From Listeria fleischmannii subsp. fleischmannii LU2006-1 (GTDB lineage Bacteria > Bacillota > Bacilli > Lactobacillales > Listeriaceae): a stretch of 44,045 nucleotides of DNA. A program made the translations under genes and the position numbers. This document shows positions 1-8,004 of this stretch, one piece after another. The stretch covers positions 1 to 44,045 of the forward strand of contig NZ_ALWW01000023.1 in NCBI RefSeq assembly GCF_000344175.1. The letters are read 5' to 3'. The notes beneath the pieces were generated by a model. The model searched no databases and had not been told where the DNA came from. It saw only the letters and a list, made by a program, of their open reading frames with translations. How positions within the stretch are numbered: position 1 is the first letter of the stretch; each line of letters starts with the position of its first letter.

Positions 1-582
1 CATGTGAGCGGTGCTGCTAAACCGTAAATTATTTTCGTCTTGCTTTGGTTAGTTTTTGGCGGCATCTTGCCATGTTTTCCAAGTCCATGTGTCATCTGGA
101 TAACTGACGCCAGCTTCATCGAACATGGTTTTATTGTAAAAAAGAGCATTTGTATCAAAATCTTTTGGTACTCCGTATAGTTTTCCATCACTTGTGTAAG
201 CTTTTAAATATTGTTCAGGGATTTTATCTTTATCGAATTTCACATCGTCCAGTGGCATTAAAACGCCATTGTTGATATAATCAGGCGCGCGTGGGATGTT
301 TACCCAGAAGACATCCGGCGCATTTTTCCCTGTAATAGCGGTCTCTAGTTTTGTAAAGTATTGTGCAAATGGCGTGATTTCAAATTTCACTTTGATGCCT
401 TTATTTTCTTTTTCAAAATCTTTAGCTAATTGTTGATAAACGGAGGCCTGTTCTTTGTCCCAGAGTGCATACGTTATGACTTTTTCATCTGAATTATTGG
501 CATCCCCGCTTCCTCCACAAGCACCTAATACGATACTTAAAACGAATACAGGAATAACGAGTAACCATCCTCTTTTTCCCAT
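1..582 (-). pseudogene. ABC sugar-binding lipoprotein, partial and frameshifted
   Basis: This is the N-terminal part of an extracellular carbohydrate-binding protein (SBP family 1). The start is the ATG at 582 behind an AGGGG box, 13 bases after the preceding gene stops. Residues 1-22 form a lipoprotein signal ending in the lipobox LGAC, so Cys22 would be lipidated. The mature part has typical SBP text such as ALWDKEQ and PDVFWVNIP. The frame ends at 49 after only 177 aa, where about 420 is usual. Removing one base from the T5 run at 53-57 reopens a frame reading IIYGLAAPLT to the window edge. The gene therefore continues outside the window and carries a one-base shift, either a real mutation or a homopolymer read error. 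It is probably the uptake component of the operon that starts near 5013. Confidence 0.8.
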
Positions 583-595
583 AATGTAACCCCTT

Positions 596-1468
596 TCATT
601 TTTTATTATCAAAATGCAATATATAATCCATCGCTTGGCTAGCATCTCTTGCAAGCTGCAATGGGTTCTCCCTATAAGGTGATAGTTCGCATGTAAGGGT
701 TCCTTTGTAGCCAATTTCGTTTAGCGCTTGCATCAAACTAGACCAGTTCATATCGCCAGCAAGAAGGCCTGTAAAGCCGTTTATATTACCAACTGTCCGA
801 GAAAAATCCTTAATATGTACTTTTTGGATGCGTTCACCTAAAATTCGGACCCATTGTTCAGGATATGCAAATTGCAGCACATTCCCTGCATCAAAATAGA
901 CTTTGATGTTAGGGTGATTTAACTCATCGATAAATTGTTTCATTTCTAGAGGGCTTAATAGGAATTTATTCCATACATTTTCAACCCCGATTACAATTCC
1001 TTTTTCTGCTGCATATGGGGCGAGTTCAAGTAGTGCTTCTTTTGACCGCGTGTAACAACTTGCATAATCTTCTGTTTCTGTCACGACACCCGGGACAATT
1101 AAAACGGTATCGCCACCTAAGATGTGACAGGCATCAATCATTTTTTGTGCAATAAACTTCCCTTTTTCGCGCTTTTCTTTGTTACTAGAATTGAGTGGAT
1201 ACGCCCAATGAAGCGCTGTTGCCACACTTGAAATAGGTAGTGCAAACTGCTTTGAAAGATTTTTTAATTCCAAAAGTTCTGTTTCAGTGGTCGTAAGCGT
1301 TAGGATTTCTGTGTCCACAAGGCCGAGCTCATCTGTTAGCTTCCCTTTCGCATCTGCTTCTGCCATATTTAATTCAATGGTCTCAAAACCAGCTGCCTTC
1401 GCTTCTTCAAAAATCTCGTGCCTAGCAAGCGTTGTTGGCAAACACCAACTATTGATTCCCTTCCTCAT
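596..1468 (-). CDS. Xylose isomerase-like TIM-barrel protein (sugar isomerase/epimerase/lyase family)
   Basis: A 290-aa protein of the AP-endonuclease-2 / xylose-isomerase-like TIM-barrel superfamily. The ATG at 1468 has a GGGAGG box; the open frame reaches further upstream but without a ribosome site. Family-like blocks are the early ETIELNMAEAD strand, GVENVWNKF (metal-binding Glu), YFDAGNV (metal-binding Asp) and VHIKDF (His). These are the usual divalent-metal ligands of sugar-phosphate isomerases, inosose dehydratases and 3-keto-glycoside lyases. The gene lies 19 bases after an oxidoreductase gene and 13 bases before an ABC binding protein, so it is in one operon with both. A role in isomerising or cleaving an oxidised sugar is inferred from that context. 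The substrate is unknown. Confidence 0.85.
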   Translation of the reverse strand: MRKGINSWCLPTTLARHEIFEEAKAAGFETIELNMAEADAKGKLTDELGLVDTEILTLTTTETELLELKNLSKQFALPISSVATALHWAYPLNSSNKEKREKGKFIAQKMIDACHILGGDTVLIVPGVVTETEDYASCYTRSKEALLELAPYAAEKGIVIGVENVWNKFLLSPLEMKQFIDELNHPNIKVYFDAGNVLQFAYPEQWVRILGERIQKVHIKDFSRTVGNINGFTGLLAGDMNWSSLMQALNEIGYKGTLTCELSPYRENPLQLARDASQAMDYILHFDNKK

Positions 1469-1487
1469 TTGATATCCTCCCATCAAA

Positions 1488-2444
1488 TTAATTTTTCTGC
1501 ACAACCGAGGCATACGCCATTGCGACAAGCTGTACGGTAAATTTCCCTGCCTCACCAGGTACTGGCGACGGTAAGTCTTCATCGATGGCTTTTTGAAAGG
1601 CCTTTAGCATGCGTAAATCCATATCTTCCTCATAATAGTCGAATTGAATGGGGGACGCCTCCGAGTAGCGCAAGCCTTTTTTCCCGAATCCATCGACATG
1701 CACATAGCCTTTTTCGGTTATAAGTGAAAGCGAAGCGTCACCCCAGACAGGATAAGCTTTCGGCCGGTTCCATGAAGTATCGAGGCTCATAAAAAGTCCG
1801 TCGCGAAAACGGATATGCAGAAGACCTGTGTCTTCTACAAAAGTATCTTCTGTCCAGTTTTCACTTGTGGCAAAAACACTCTCGATTTCTGGTTGAAATA
1901 AATCGTTCACAATATCTGCCATATGAATGGTATGATCAATAATTGCTCCGCCGCCTGATAAATCGGCTTCTGTAAACCAGCCACCCGGATTTTTCCCGTG
2001 GTTTGTAGCATCAATGGCAAAAACTTTCCCGACATTTCCCCTGTCAACTTGTTCTTTTAATTCTTGCATGACTTTTGTAAAGCGGACAGGATGCGCCACC
2101 ATAAGTTTTACCTTTGCAGTTTCACAGGCAAGAATCATTTTATCCGCTTCTAAAATCGAAAGCGCCATCGGTTTTTCCACAATCACATGTTTGCCGTACA
2201 TCGCAGCTGCCACCGTATAATCCGCATGAAACGCGTTTTCCGAACAAATTAAAACCGTATCAATCTCACTTTCAAGCAGACGATTCAAATCTTTAAACGC
2301 CTGCAAATCGTGCTTTTTACAAAATGCAGTGAGTCGGCTATTATTCCTATCAAACGCGCCAAAAAGTTCAACCCCAAGCGCACGAAGATGCTTCGCGTAA
2401 CTTTCAATGTGCATATGCGCCGTACCAATAATGCCCACTTTCAT
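1488..2444 (-). CDS. Gfo/Idh/MocA family oxidoreductase
   Basis: A 318-aa NAD(P)-dependent sugar dehydrogenase-like protein. The N-terminal Rossmann strand KVGIIGTAHMH has the GxxGxxH-type nucleotide loop. The family EKP motif appears as VEKPMALS near residue 95, and the catalytic-region segment IDHTIHMADIV near residue 170. The ATG at 2444 overlaps the TGA of the upstream gene (TGATG), which suggests translational coupling; a TTG three bases earlier is the alternative start. The GGGAGG box is eight bases before the ATG. It is one of three Gfo/Idh/MocA genes within 5 kb. This family oxidises sugars, inositols or glycosides; the substrate here is not determined. Confidence 0.88.
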   Translation of the reverse strand: MKVGIIGTAHMHIESYAKHLRALGVELFGAFDRNNSRLTAFCKKHDLQAFKDLNRLLESEIDTVLICSENAFHADYTVAAAMYGKHVIVEKPMALSILEADKMILACETAKVKLMVAHPVRFTKVMQELKEQVDRGNVGKVFAIDATNHGKNPGGWFTEADLSGGGAIIDHTIHMADIVNDLFQPEIESVFATSENWTEDTFVEDTGLLHIRFRDGLFMSLDTSWNRPKAYPVWGDASLSLITEKGYVHVDGFGKKGLRYSEASPIQFDYYEEDMDLRMLKAFQKAIDEDLPSPVPGEAGKFTVQLVAMAYASVVQKN

Positions 2445-2923
2445 CAAGAAAACCTCCCAAAATCGACTACTTCTTCTGATAAAATCATTTCAAAAAACTG
2501 TTTTCCTTGCGCGCTAGGCGTCAAATTTTCCTGTTCCTGCTTTAGTTTCAAAAAATTAGAATAAAAGGCCATTTCCGCTGTCGAGTCAAACTGGGCTAGA
2601 CCATCTAGGCCGGCTAGTTCGATTTTTTTAATGGGCGTTTGATTGTGGTCATGAAAATCAAACATCAAATTAAAATGCGCTTTATTCGCTAGCCTCCCCG
2701 TCACTAAAAAAACCGCCTGATCTTCACTCACCGTGGAAAATAATACATTAACTCCCCCCGCTTGAATCCCCGCTAAAAACGTATACACTTTTTCAATTTC
2801 CGCTATCCGAGCACTCTCGTTTGAAATCCCTTTGGCAAGAAAATACCGAATGAAAGTGATACGACCTATTTGATTGGTATTTGCAATCTCTTGGGCTATC
2901 CGTTCTTCGTTTTCCAAAATCAT
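2444..2923 (-). CDS. Unrecognised 159-aa protein in the Gfo/Idh operon
   Basis: I do not recognise this protein. It has 159 aa, no signal peptide and no membrane segment, so it is probably cytoplasmic. The N-terminal third (residues 1-50) is charged and predicted helical. The middle has alternating beta-like segments (VNVLFSTV, QAVFLVTGRL, FNLMFDFHDHN). The C-terminus is helical. It is wedged between two Gfo/Idh/MocA genes with an ATGA overlap on the upstream side and a TGATG overlap on the downstream side. Such tight coupling implies it works with them, for example as a partner subunit or small cleavage enzyme of an oxidative glycoside pathway. That role is inference; no catalytic motif is visible. 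Confidence 0.8.
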   Translation of the reverse strand: MILENEERIAQEIANTNQIGRITFIRYFLAKGISNESARIAEIEKVYTFLAGIQAGGVNVLFSTVSEDQAVFLVTGRLANKAHFNLMFDFHDHNQTPIKKIELAGLDGLAQFDSTAEMAFYSNFLKLKQEQENLTPSAQGKQFFEMILSEEVVDFGRFS

Positions 2924-4092
2924 CCCTCCACTTCGATAATTTTATTTTGGCTGATGGCATCCTCGGCGGCTAGGACGAGTCTTGATGCAACTGCACTGCT
3001 TGCCAAATTGGATAGTGGCGTTTTTTTCTCTTTTAAGCAGGTTAAAAAGTCAAGTAGCATCTCATCATCACCCCCGCCGTGATGGGCTTGTTCAGCCACA
3101 TGGATAACTGTTTTTTCGGGCTTTAAACGGTCGTTTATAATAATTTCATTTCGTTCATCATCAAAATATAATTCTCCTTTTGTGCCAAAAAATTGGAACT
3201 CTCGGCGGTAAAACGCGGAAAATTGGCATAATGAATAAGTTAATTTCGTATTATTCTGATAAAGAATCAAAAGCGCCTGATGGTCATCCACGTCTACATC
3301 AGAATCAAATACACAATTGTCCGGCCAATTTTTTTGCCACTCGATATTTTTATATTTTTTGATGTTTAGAAGACTTTCTTCACAGCTCCATTTGAGTGTA
3401 CAAGATCGGCAGTGTAAATTTTTTTCTAAGGGCGCACCAAACTTTTTCTTAGCTCCCTTTTCTCCAAAAACTTCTAATCCGCCTAGCCCTGCAACTTGAA
3501 CAGGCTTAGAGTCAATGAGCCAATTTAAAATATCTAAACTATGTGTAGCTTTTTGTAAAAGTAAGCTCCCGGACCGTTTTTTTTCGCGATGCCAGTCATG
3601 GAAAAAGGCATAACCCCCGTAATGAATGTGATCCACTCCGTTTGCGAGCCAAATTTGACCGATTGTTCCCGCATCAAGGATTTGTTTTACTTTATGATAA
3701 AGCGGCGCATAACGCAGTACGTAACCGACAAGAAAAACGCCTTTATAGTGAGCTAGAGCCGCCTCCATTTCTGAAATTTTCGAAAGTGAAACTTCTAGCG
3801 GCTTTTCACACAAAATATGTTTCTCTGCTCGGACTGCTTTTAGCACGACTTCTGCATGCGTATCATCCGGCGTTGCGATAAACACGGCATCTACTTCCCT
3901 ATTTTTTAATAAATCATCATAATTTGTATAGCTGACAACATCTTGTTCTTCAAAGGGTAAAAACTTGGATTCATTTTGGTCTGAAATCGCAACAAGCTCC
4001 AAATCTGGATGGGGAATAATCGAATGAAGGGCAAACTTGCTTCCGCGATTTCCGAGTCCGATAACACCGAATTTTACAACCACTATACTCAT
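2920..4092 (-). CDS. Gfo/Idh/MocA family oxidoreductase with a Cys cluster
   Basis: A 390-aa NAD(P)-dependent oxidoreductase. The Rossmann motif is FGVIGLGNRGS at residues 8-18, the EKP motif is CEKPLEVS near residue 97, and the active-site region is KATHSLDILNW near residue 185. A Cys-rich insert (CRSCTLKWSCEE, about residues 230-241) is followed by VDVDDHQAL. Such Cys-containing Gfo/Idh proteins occur among dehydrogenases of unknown sugars; whether the cysteines bind metal is not known. A His/Gly stretch (AQAHHGGGDD) lies in the last third. The start ATG overlaps the stop of the AraC gene by four bases (ATGA), and its own stop overlaps the next gene the same way. Confidence 0.88.
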   Translation of the reverse strand: MSIVVVKFGVIGLGNRGSKFALHSIIPHPDLELVAISDQNESKFLPFEEQDVVSYTNYDDLLKNREVDAVFIATPDDTHAEVVLKAVRAEKHILCEKPLEVSLSKISEMEAALAHYKGVFLVGYVLRYAPLYHKVKQILDAGTIGQIWLANGVDHIHYGGYAFFHDWHREKKRSGSLLLQKATHSLDILNWLIDSKPVQVAGLGGLEVFGEKGAKKKFGAPLEKNLHCRSCTLKWSCEESLLNIKKYKNIEWQKNWPDNCVFDSDVDVDDHQALLILYQNNTKLTYSLCQFSAFYRREFQFFGTKGELYFDDERNEIIINDRLKPEKTVIHVAEQAHHGGGDDEMLLDFLTCLKEKKTPLSNLASSAVASRLVLAAEDAISQNKIIEVEG

Positions 4093-5013
4093 CCCTCACT
4101 ATCTTCACGCATTTTTGCTTCGAGCGCTTGAATGGATCTGGCGTATTCAGTTGGGCTAAGCCCCGTTTGTTTTTTAAAACTGTTAGAAAAATAATGAACG
4201 GAGTCAAACCCTAATTTTTGCGCAATTTGTGTAAAGGTATCATTGCTTTCCCGAATACATTTCTTCGCCTCCTCCATTTTCAGCATTTTAAAGAAATTCA
4301 TGACCGTATAACCCGTTTCTTTTTTAAAAATGGTTTTTAGATAGGTTTTGCTGAAAAAGAATGCGCGGCAAATATCGTCTAAACATAAGTGCCCGTGCAA
4401 GTTATCACTCATAAACTGAATAATATCGTTAACCACAGACTTTTCGAATTTTTTTCTTCGTCGCGACACTCATTCTTTCTTGATTTACGTTTGTTGTTTC
4501 ATCACGAATTAACCGAATTAAAAATTGTTCTAAGTAAATATAAAGCATTTGTTCCGCCCCAATACGCGGATTTTCCAAGCGTTTTTCTTGTAAATATAAA
4601 CGACCTAGTTCCGGTTTAAACACCCCTTTTGCTTCTTGTAAAATTTTTGCCAAAAGCTCTCTTTCACCTGTTGCAAGGCGCATAATTTTATTTTCAAAAA
4701 AACGCATACCTTCTGAACTACAGACGAAGCTCACAACCAGAACGTTTGGTGCGCTAACCCCATTTGCCCATAGGTTATGAAATTCATTTGGCTTATGAAA
4801 AATAATGTCGCCTTCTTTTAACTCATAGCCTTCCTTACCTGCTGAAACTTCAAGTTCACCCTTATCCACATAGACCATTTCCCAAAAGTCGTGTTGTTCC
4901 CCGGCGAACAAATAATTCTTAGAGAACTCAAAATAGTAAACGGTTACAATGCTTTGAACATTAAGAAGTCGTTTCATTGGCTCAAGTGTCGTTAGAAAAT
5001 CAGTATTAATCAT
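4089..5013 (-). pseudogene. AraC-family transcriptional regulator, single frameshift
   Basis: Two overlapping frames together make a full-length AraC-type regulator of about 307 aa. The N-terminal part (cupin-like ligand domain, with HDFWEMVYVDKGE and GDIIFHKPNEFHNLW) is in one frame. The C-terminal double helix-turn-helix (DDICRAFFFSKTYLKTIFK, then FTQIAQKLGFDSVHYF and FKKQTGLSPTEYA) is in the next. The break is at the T7 run 4449-4455 on the plus strand; one base fewer joins MSVATKKK directly to FEKSVVNDI. Two in-frame ATGs (5013 and 5019) lie behind an AGGGGG box; 5013 has the better spacing. It heads the catabolic operon and is divergent from the third Gfo/Idh gene, as expected for its local activator. 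Either it is inactive or the read has a homopolymer error. Confidence 0.82.
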
Positions 5014-5092
5014 TTCCATAAGCCCCCTTCACCAGATGGCCTAATTTGATTATTACAGGCAAACGGCAATCTGAAAACCCTCTTTCTGACAA

Positions 5093-5170
5093 TGCGTCTT
5101 TTTTTATAAATTTTGCGTCTTTGATTCTAAATATCACAATATCACTTCCTGTGTAAGGTATTAGTATAAT
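5093..5170 (+). promoter_or_regulatory. AraC-type direct repeat and promoter for the divergent oxidoreductase
   Basis: Two copies of TGCGTCTT start at 5093 and 5114, exactly 21 bases (two helical turns) apart. This is the geometry used by AraC-family dimers. About 20 bases further right is a TATAAT at 5165-5170 whose -35 position (5142-5147, TCACTT) is poor, as expected for an activator-dependent promoter. The elements sit in the 215-base divergent gap between the AraC gene and the oxidoreductase gene. The assignment to this AraC protein is inference. Confidence 0.5.
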
Positions 5171-5228
5171 CACTTTCTTGTTTAAAAATAACAAGTTTGT
5201 GAAATACAAATCAAACGGAGGCTTTATC

Positions 5229-6254
5229 ATGCTAAAAGTTGGTCTTGTTGGTCTTGGCTTTATGGGTCATGCCCACTTACAAAATTACATTCGTCTAATG
5301 GACGAAGGGTTCCCTATTCAACTTGTCGCAATTTGTGATGTGGATAAAACAAAACATAACGGAGCTCAAGTAGAAGGAAATCTTGATATTCAGGAGAAAC
5401 AAATTGACTTCTCCAAATTCCAATTTTATTCCTCGATGGAAGAAATGGTTGAAAAAGAAAAGTTAGATTATGTTGATTTATGTTTACCGACTTATCTACA
5501 TGCTCCAGTGGCTATTCTCGCTATGTCGCTTGGTTTACATGTATTTTGTGAAAAACCGATGGCGATTTCTTCCAAAGCGTGTGATGAAATGATTCAAGCG
5601 TCACAAAAATATGGCCGTCAATTGATGATTGGTCAAACTTTACGTTTCTTTCCGAGCTATCAATATGTAAAAGAGGCTATCCAAAGTGAACGTTACGGCA
5701 AAGTTGTAAGCGCTTCATTTTTTAGAGGCGGGGCGACGCCAAAATGGTCATTTGAAAACTGGTTGCTCCAAAAAGATAAATCTGGCGGCTGTTTGCTAGA
5801 TCAGCATATTCATGATGTGGATACCATTAATTGGTTGTTCGGAAAACCGGCGGCTGTATCGACAACAGGAAAGGTTATTTTTGACGGCAGCGGTTATGAT
5901 ATTGTTTCCTCAAACTACCATTATGAAGATGGTAAAGTGGTAAACGCACAGGACGACTGGACGATTAACGGGGATTTCGGGTTTGAAATGAGCTACCGAA
6001 TTAATTTTGAATCCGGGACAATCATTCTTGAAAAAGGCATTTTAACTGATTACCCTGAAGAAGGAGCAAAATTCCAACCAGACATCAATCAGGAAGATGG
6101 CTACTATTTAGAAATAAAATATTTTGCCGAAGCCATTTTAAATCAAACAAGTCCAAACTTGACTGTCCCGCTAGAAAGTACAAGAGAAACCATTTTCATC
6201 GCTGAACACGAGCAGGCTTCTGCGGATTTAAACGGCGAAAAAATTCCGCTCTAG
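5229..6254 (+). CDS. Gfo/Idh/MocA family oxidoreductase (divergent)
   Basis: A 341-aa NAD(P)-dependent oxidoreductase starting at ATG 5229, eight bases after a GGAGG box; the longer open frame lacks a ribosome site. The Rossmann loop is VGLVGLGFMGHAH, the family motif is CEKPMAIS near residue 110, and the catalytic-region block is LDQHIHDVDTINWLFG near residue 185. It is the only plus-strand gene of the left locus, transcribed away from the AraC regulator and ending at a bidirectional terminator. It probably performs another oxidation or reduction step on the same substrate as the two minus-strand paralogues. Substrate and stereochemistry cannot be read from sequence. Confidence 0.9.
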   Translation: MLKVGLVGLGFMGHAHLQNYIRLMDEGFPIQLVAICDVDKTKHNGAQVEGNLDIQEKQIDFSKFQFYSSMEEMVEKEKLDYVDLCLPTYLHAPVAILAMSLGLHVFCEKPMAISSKACDEMIQASQKYGRQLMIGQTLRFFPSYQYVKEAIQSERYGKVVSASFFRGGATPKWSFENWLLQKDKSGGCLLDQHIHDVDTINWLFGKPAAVSTTGKVIFDGSGYDIVSSNYHYEDGKVVNAQDDWTINGDFGFEMSYRINFESGTIILEKGILTDYPEEGAKFQPDINQEDGYYLEIKYFAEAILNQTSPNLTVPLESTRETIFIAEHEQASADLNGEKIPL

Positions 6255-6340
6255 TATATAAACCAATTTTATATATTTGAATAATAGAGGGAAACCATCA
6301 CTATACCAATTTCCACTTCCAGTATACGTTACTAAAAAAA

Positions 6341-6377
6341 GAAGCCAAGACATATGCAAATGTCTTGGCTTCTTTTT
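6341..6377. terminator. Bidirectional Rho-independent terminator
   Basis: A 12-bp perfect stem (6341-6352 with 6361-6372) and an 8-base loop, with an A run on the left and T5 on the right. It separates two convergent transcription units and overlaps the stop codon of the phosphohexomutase gene. Confidence 0.9.
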
Positions 6378-8004
6378 ATACATGTTGTAGAATCATTTCT
6401 TTTAGTTCTTCCACAGCCTTTTGTGCTTTTTCCGCGGATGCTCTCACCACTTGGATGTAAATTTTACATTTGGGTTCCGTCCCAGAAGGCCGAATAAATA
6501 CTCGGTCGCCTTCGTCAAAACAAAATAGCAACATATTCGTTTTCGGTAAATCTAGATGGCCATTTTTAAAATCTATTTTTTGGGCTACATGTGGAAAAAC
6601 ATCTGTTTTACGAAGTTTTATAAGAAGCTCATTCATTGCCTCAGACCCGTCTTCCCCTTCAAACGCTAAATTTAAAAGGGCCTCCGCATGGTAGCCAAAT
6701 TTTTCGTAAAGTTCATCTAAAACCGCAAGCAGGGACTTCCCTTTTTCTTTAAAATAAAGGGCCATCTCAGCCGTTAAAAGCGCTGCTTGAATAGCGTCCT
6801 TATCACGTACAAAAGGCGCAACTAAATAGCCATAACTTTCCTCATAGCCAAATAAAAATTGTTTCCCTTCCTTTTCAAACTCCGCTATTTTTTCACCAAT
6901 AAATTTAAATCCTGTTAGCGTCTCCGTATGACTCGCCCCGTAGCGCTCGGCGATTTTACGTCCTAAATCATTCGTTACAACGGTAGTCACTAAATAATCG
7001 TTTGATGTCACTTCATCTTTTTCAGATAAAAGGTAATAAAAAAGAAGTGCCCCTAACTGATTCCCGGTTAAAATTTGATAGTCCATCTCTTCATTTAAAA
7101 CCGCCACACCAAGCCGATCAGCATCAGGATCAGTGGCCATGAGAATGTCAGCATGCTTCTTTTTCCCGTATTGAAATGCCAGTTTAAAGCTTTCAACTTC
7201 TTCAGGATTTGGTGATTGGACCGTTTTAAATTCTCCATCAGGCTCCGATTGTTCGGGGACGAGATGGACGTTTTTAAATCCGGCGTTTTGGAGGCTAGTC
7301 GTGACGAGCTTTCGGCCGCTTCCATGAAGTGGTGTGTAAACAATTTTTAGTTCGCTACCTTTATCTGCTATGAGATTTGGGCGTTTTGTCACTACTTCCG
7401 CTTTTTTTAAATATAAATCATCTATTTCGCTCCCGATGGTTTGGATTAACTCGCTGTCTGTTACAGGAATCGCGAAAATATCTTCTTTTTCGGCCATAAA
7501 AGCCAAGATTTGATCGGCTGCTTCCGGCGTAATTTGACATCCAGCCTCGTCATAAACCTTGAAGCCATTGTAGATGGACGGATTGTGGCTAGCCGTTATC
7601 ATGACCCCAGCTGCTGCTTTAAATTCGCGCACCATAAACGAAAGTTCTGGTGTAGGGCGTAATTCTTCGGATAAAAAAACGGGGATGTCCTTAGCCGCTA
7701 AAACGCGCGCCGTTTCAATTGCAAAGTCACGCGAATGAATTCGCGAATCAAATGATATCGCAACACCATTTTGATAGCGCCCGATTTCATGTAAATATTC
7801 CGCAAGTCCACTCGCAGCTCGCCTAATTGTATAGATATTGATTCGATTAGGTCCAGCCCCCATTTTACCGCGCATTCCACCAGTTCCAAATTCTAAATAG
7901 CGATAAAATTGGTCCTGTAAATCCTCACTTGTTTGTAAATCATGTTCAAGCTCTTCTGGAAGTGTTGCCTTCTGCCATCTTAAAAGCTCTATTTCGTTAA
8001 ACAT
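6376..8004 (-). CDS. Phosphohexomutase (phosphomannomutase/phosphoglucomutase)
   Basis: A 542-aa alpha-D-phosphohexomutase. The four family signatures are all present: catalytic phosphoserine loop TASHNPSIYNG near residue 140, metal loop DPDADRLG near residue 290, sugar-binding loop GFKFIGEK...GYEESYG near residue 390, and phosphate-binding RPSGTEPK near residue 505. It is the last gene of the mannoside operon and overlaps the GH130 gene by 16 bases. In that setting it would convert mannose 1-phosphate released by phosphorolysis into mannose 6-phosphate for glycolysis. A general phosphoglucomutase role is also possible from sequence. The equivalent Listeria gene (lmo0865, from memory) is annotated phosphomannomutase. 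Confidence 0.9.
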   Translation of the reverse strand: MFNEIELLRWQKATLPEELEHDLQTSEDLQDQFYRYLEFGTGGMRGKMGAGPNRINIYTIRRAASGLAEYLHEIGRYQNGVAISFDSRIHSRDFAIETARVLAAKDIPVFLSEELRPTPELSFMVREFKAAAGVMITASHNPSIYNGFKVYDEAGCQITPEAADQILAFMAEKEDIFAIPVTDSELIQTIGSEIDDLYLKKAEVVTKRPNLIADKGSELKIVYTPLHGSGRKLVTTSLQNAGFKNVHLVPEQSEPDGEFKTVQSPNPEEVESFKLAFQYGKKKHADILMATDPDADRLGVAVLNEEMDYQILTGNQLGALLFYYLLSEKDEVTSNDYLVTTVVTNDLGRKIAERYGASHTETLTGFKFIGEKIAEFEKEGKQFLFGYEESYGYLVAPFVRDKDAIQAALLTAEMALYFKEKGKSLLAVLDELYEKFGYHAEALLNLAFEGEDGSEAMNELLIKLRKTDVFPHVAQKIDFKNGHLDLPKTNMLLFCFDEGDRVFIRPSGTEPKCKIYIQVVRASAEKAQKAVEELKEMILQHV

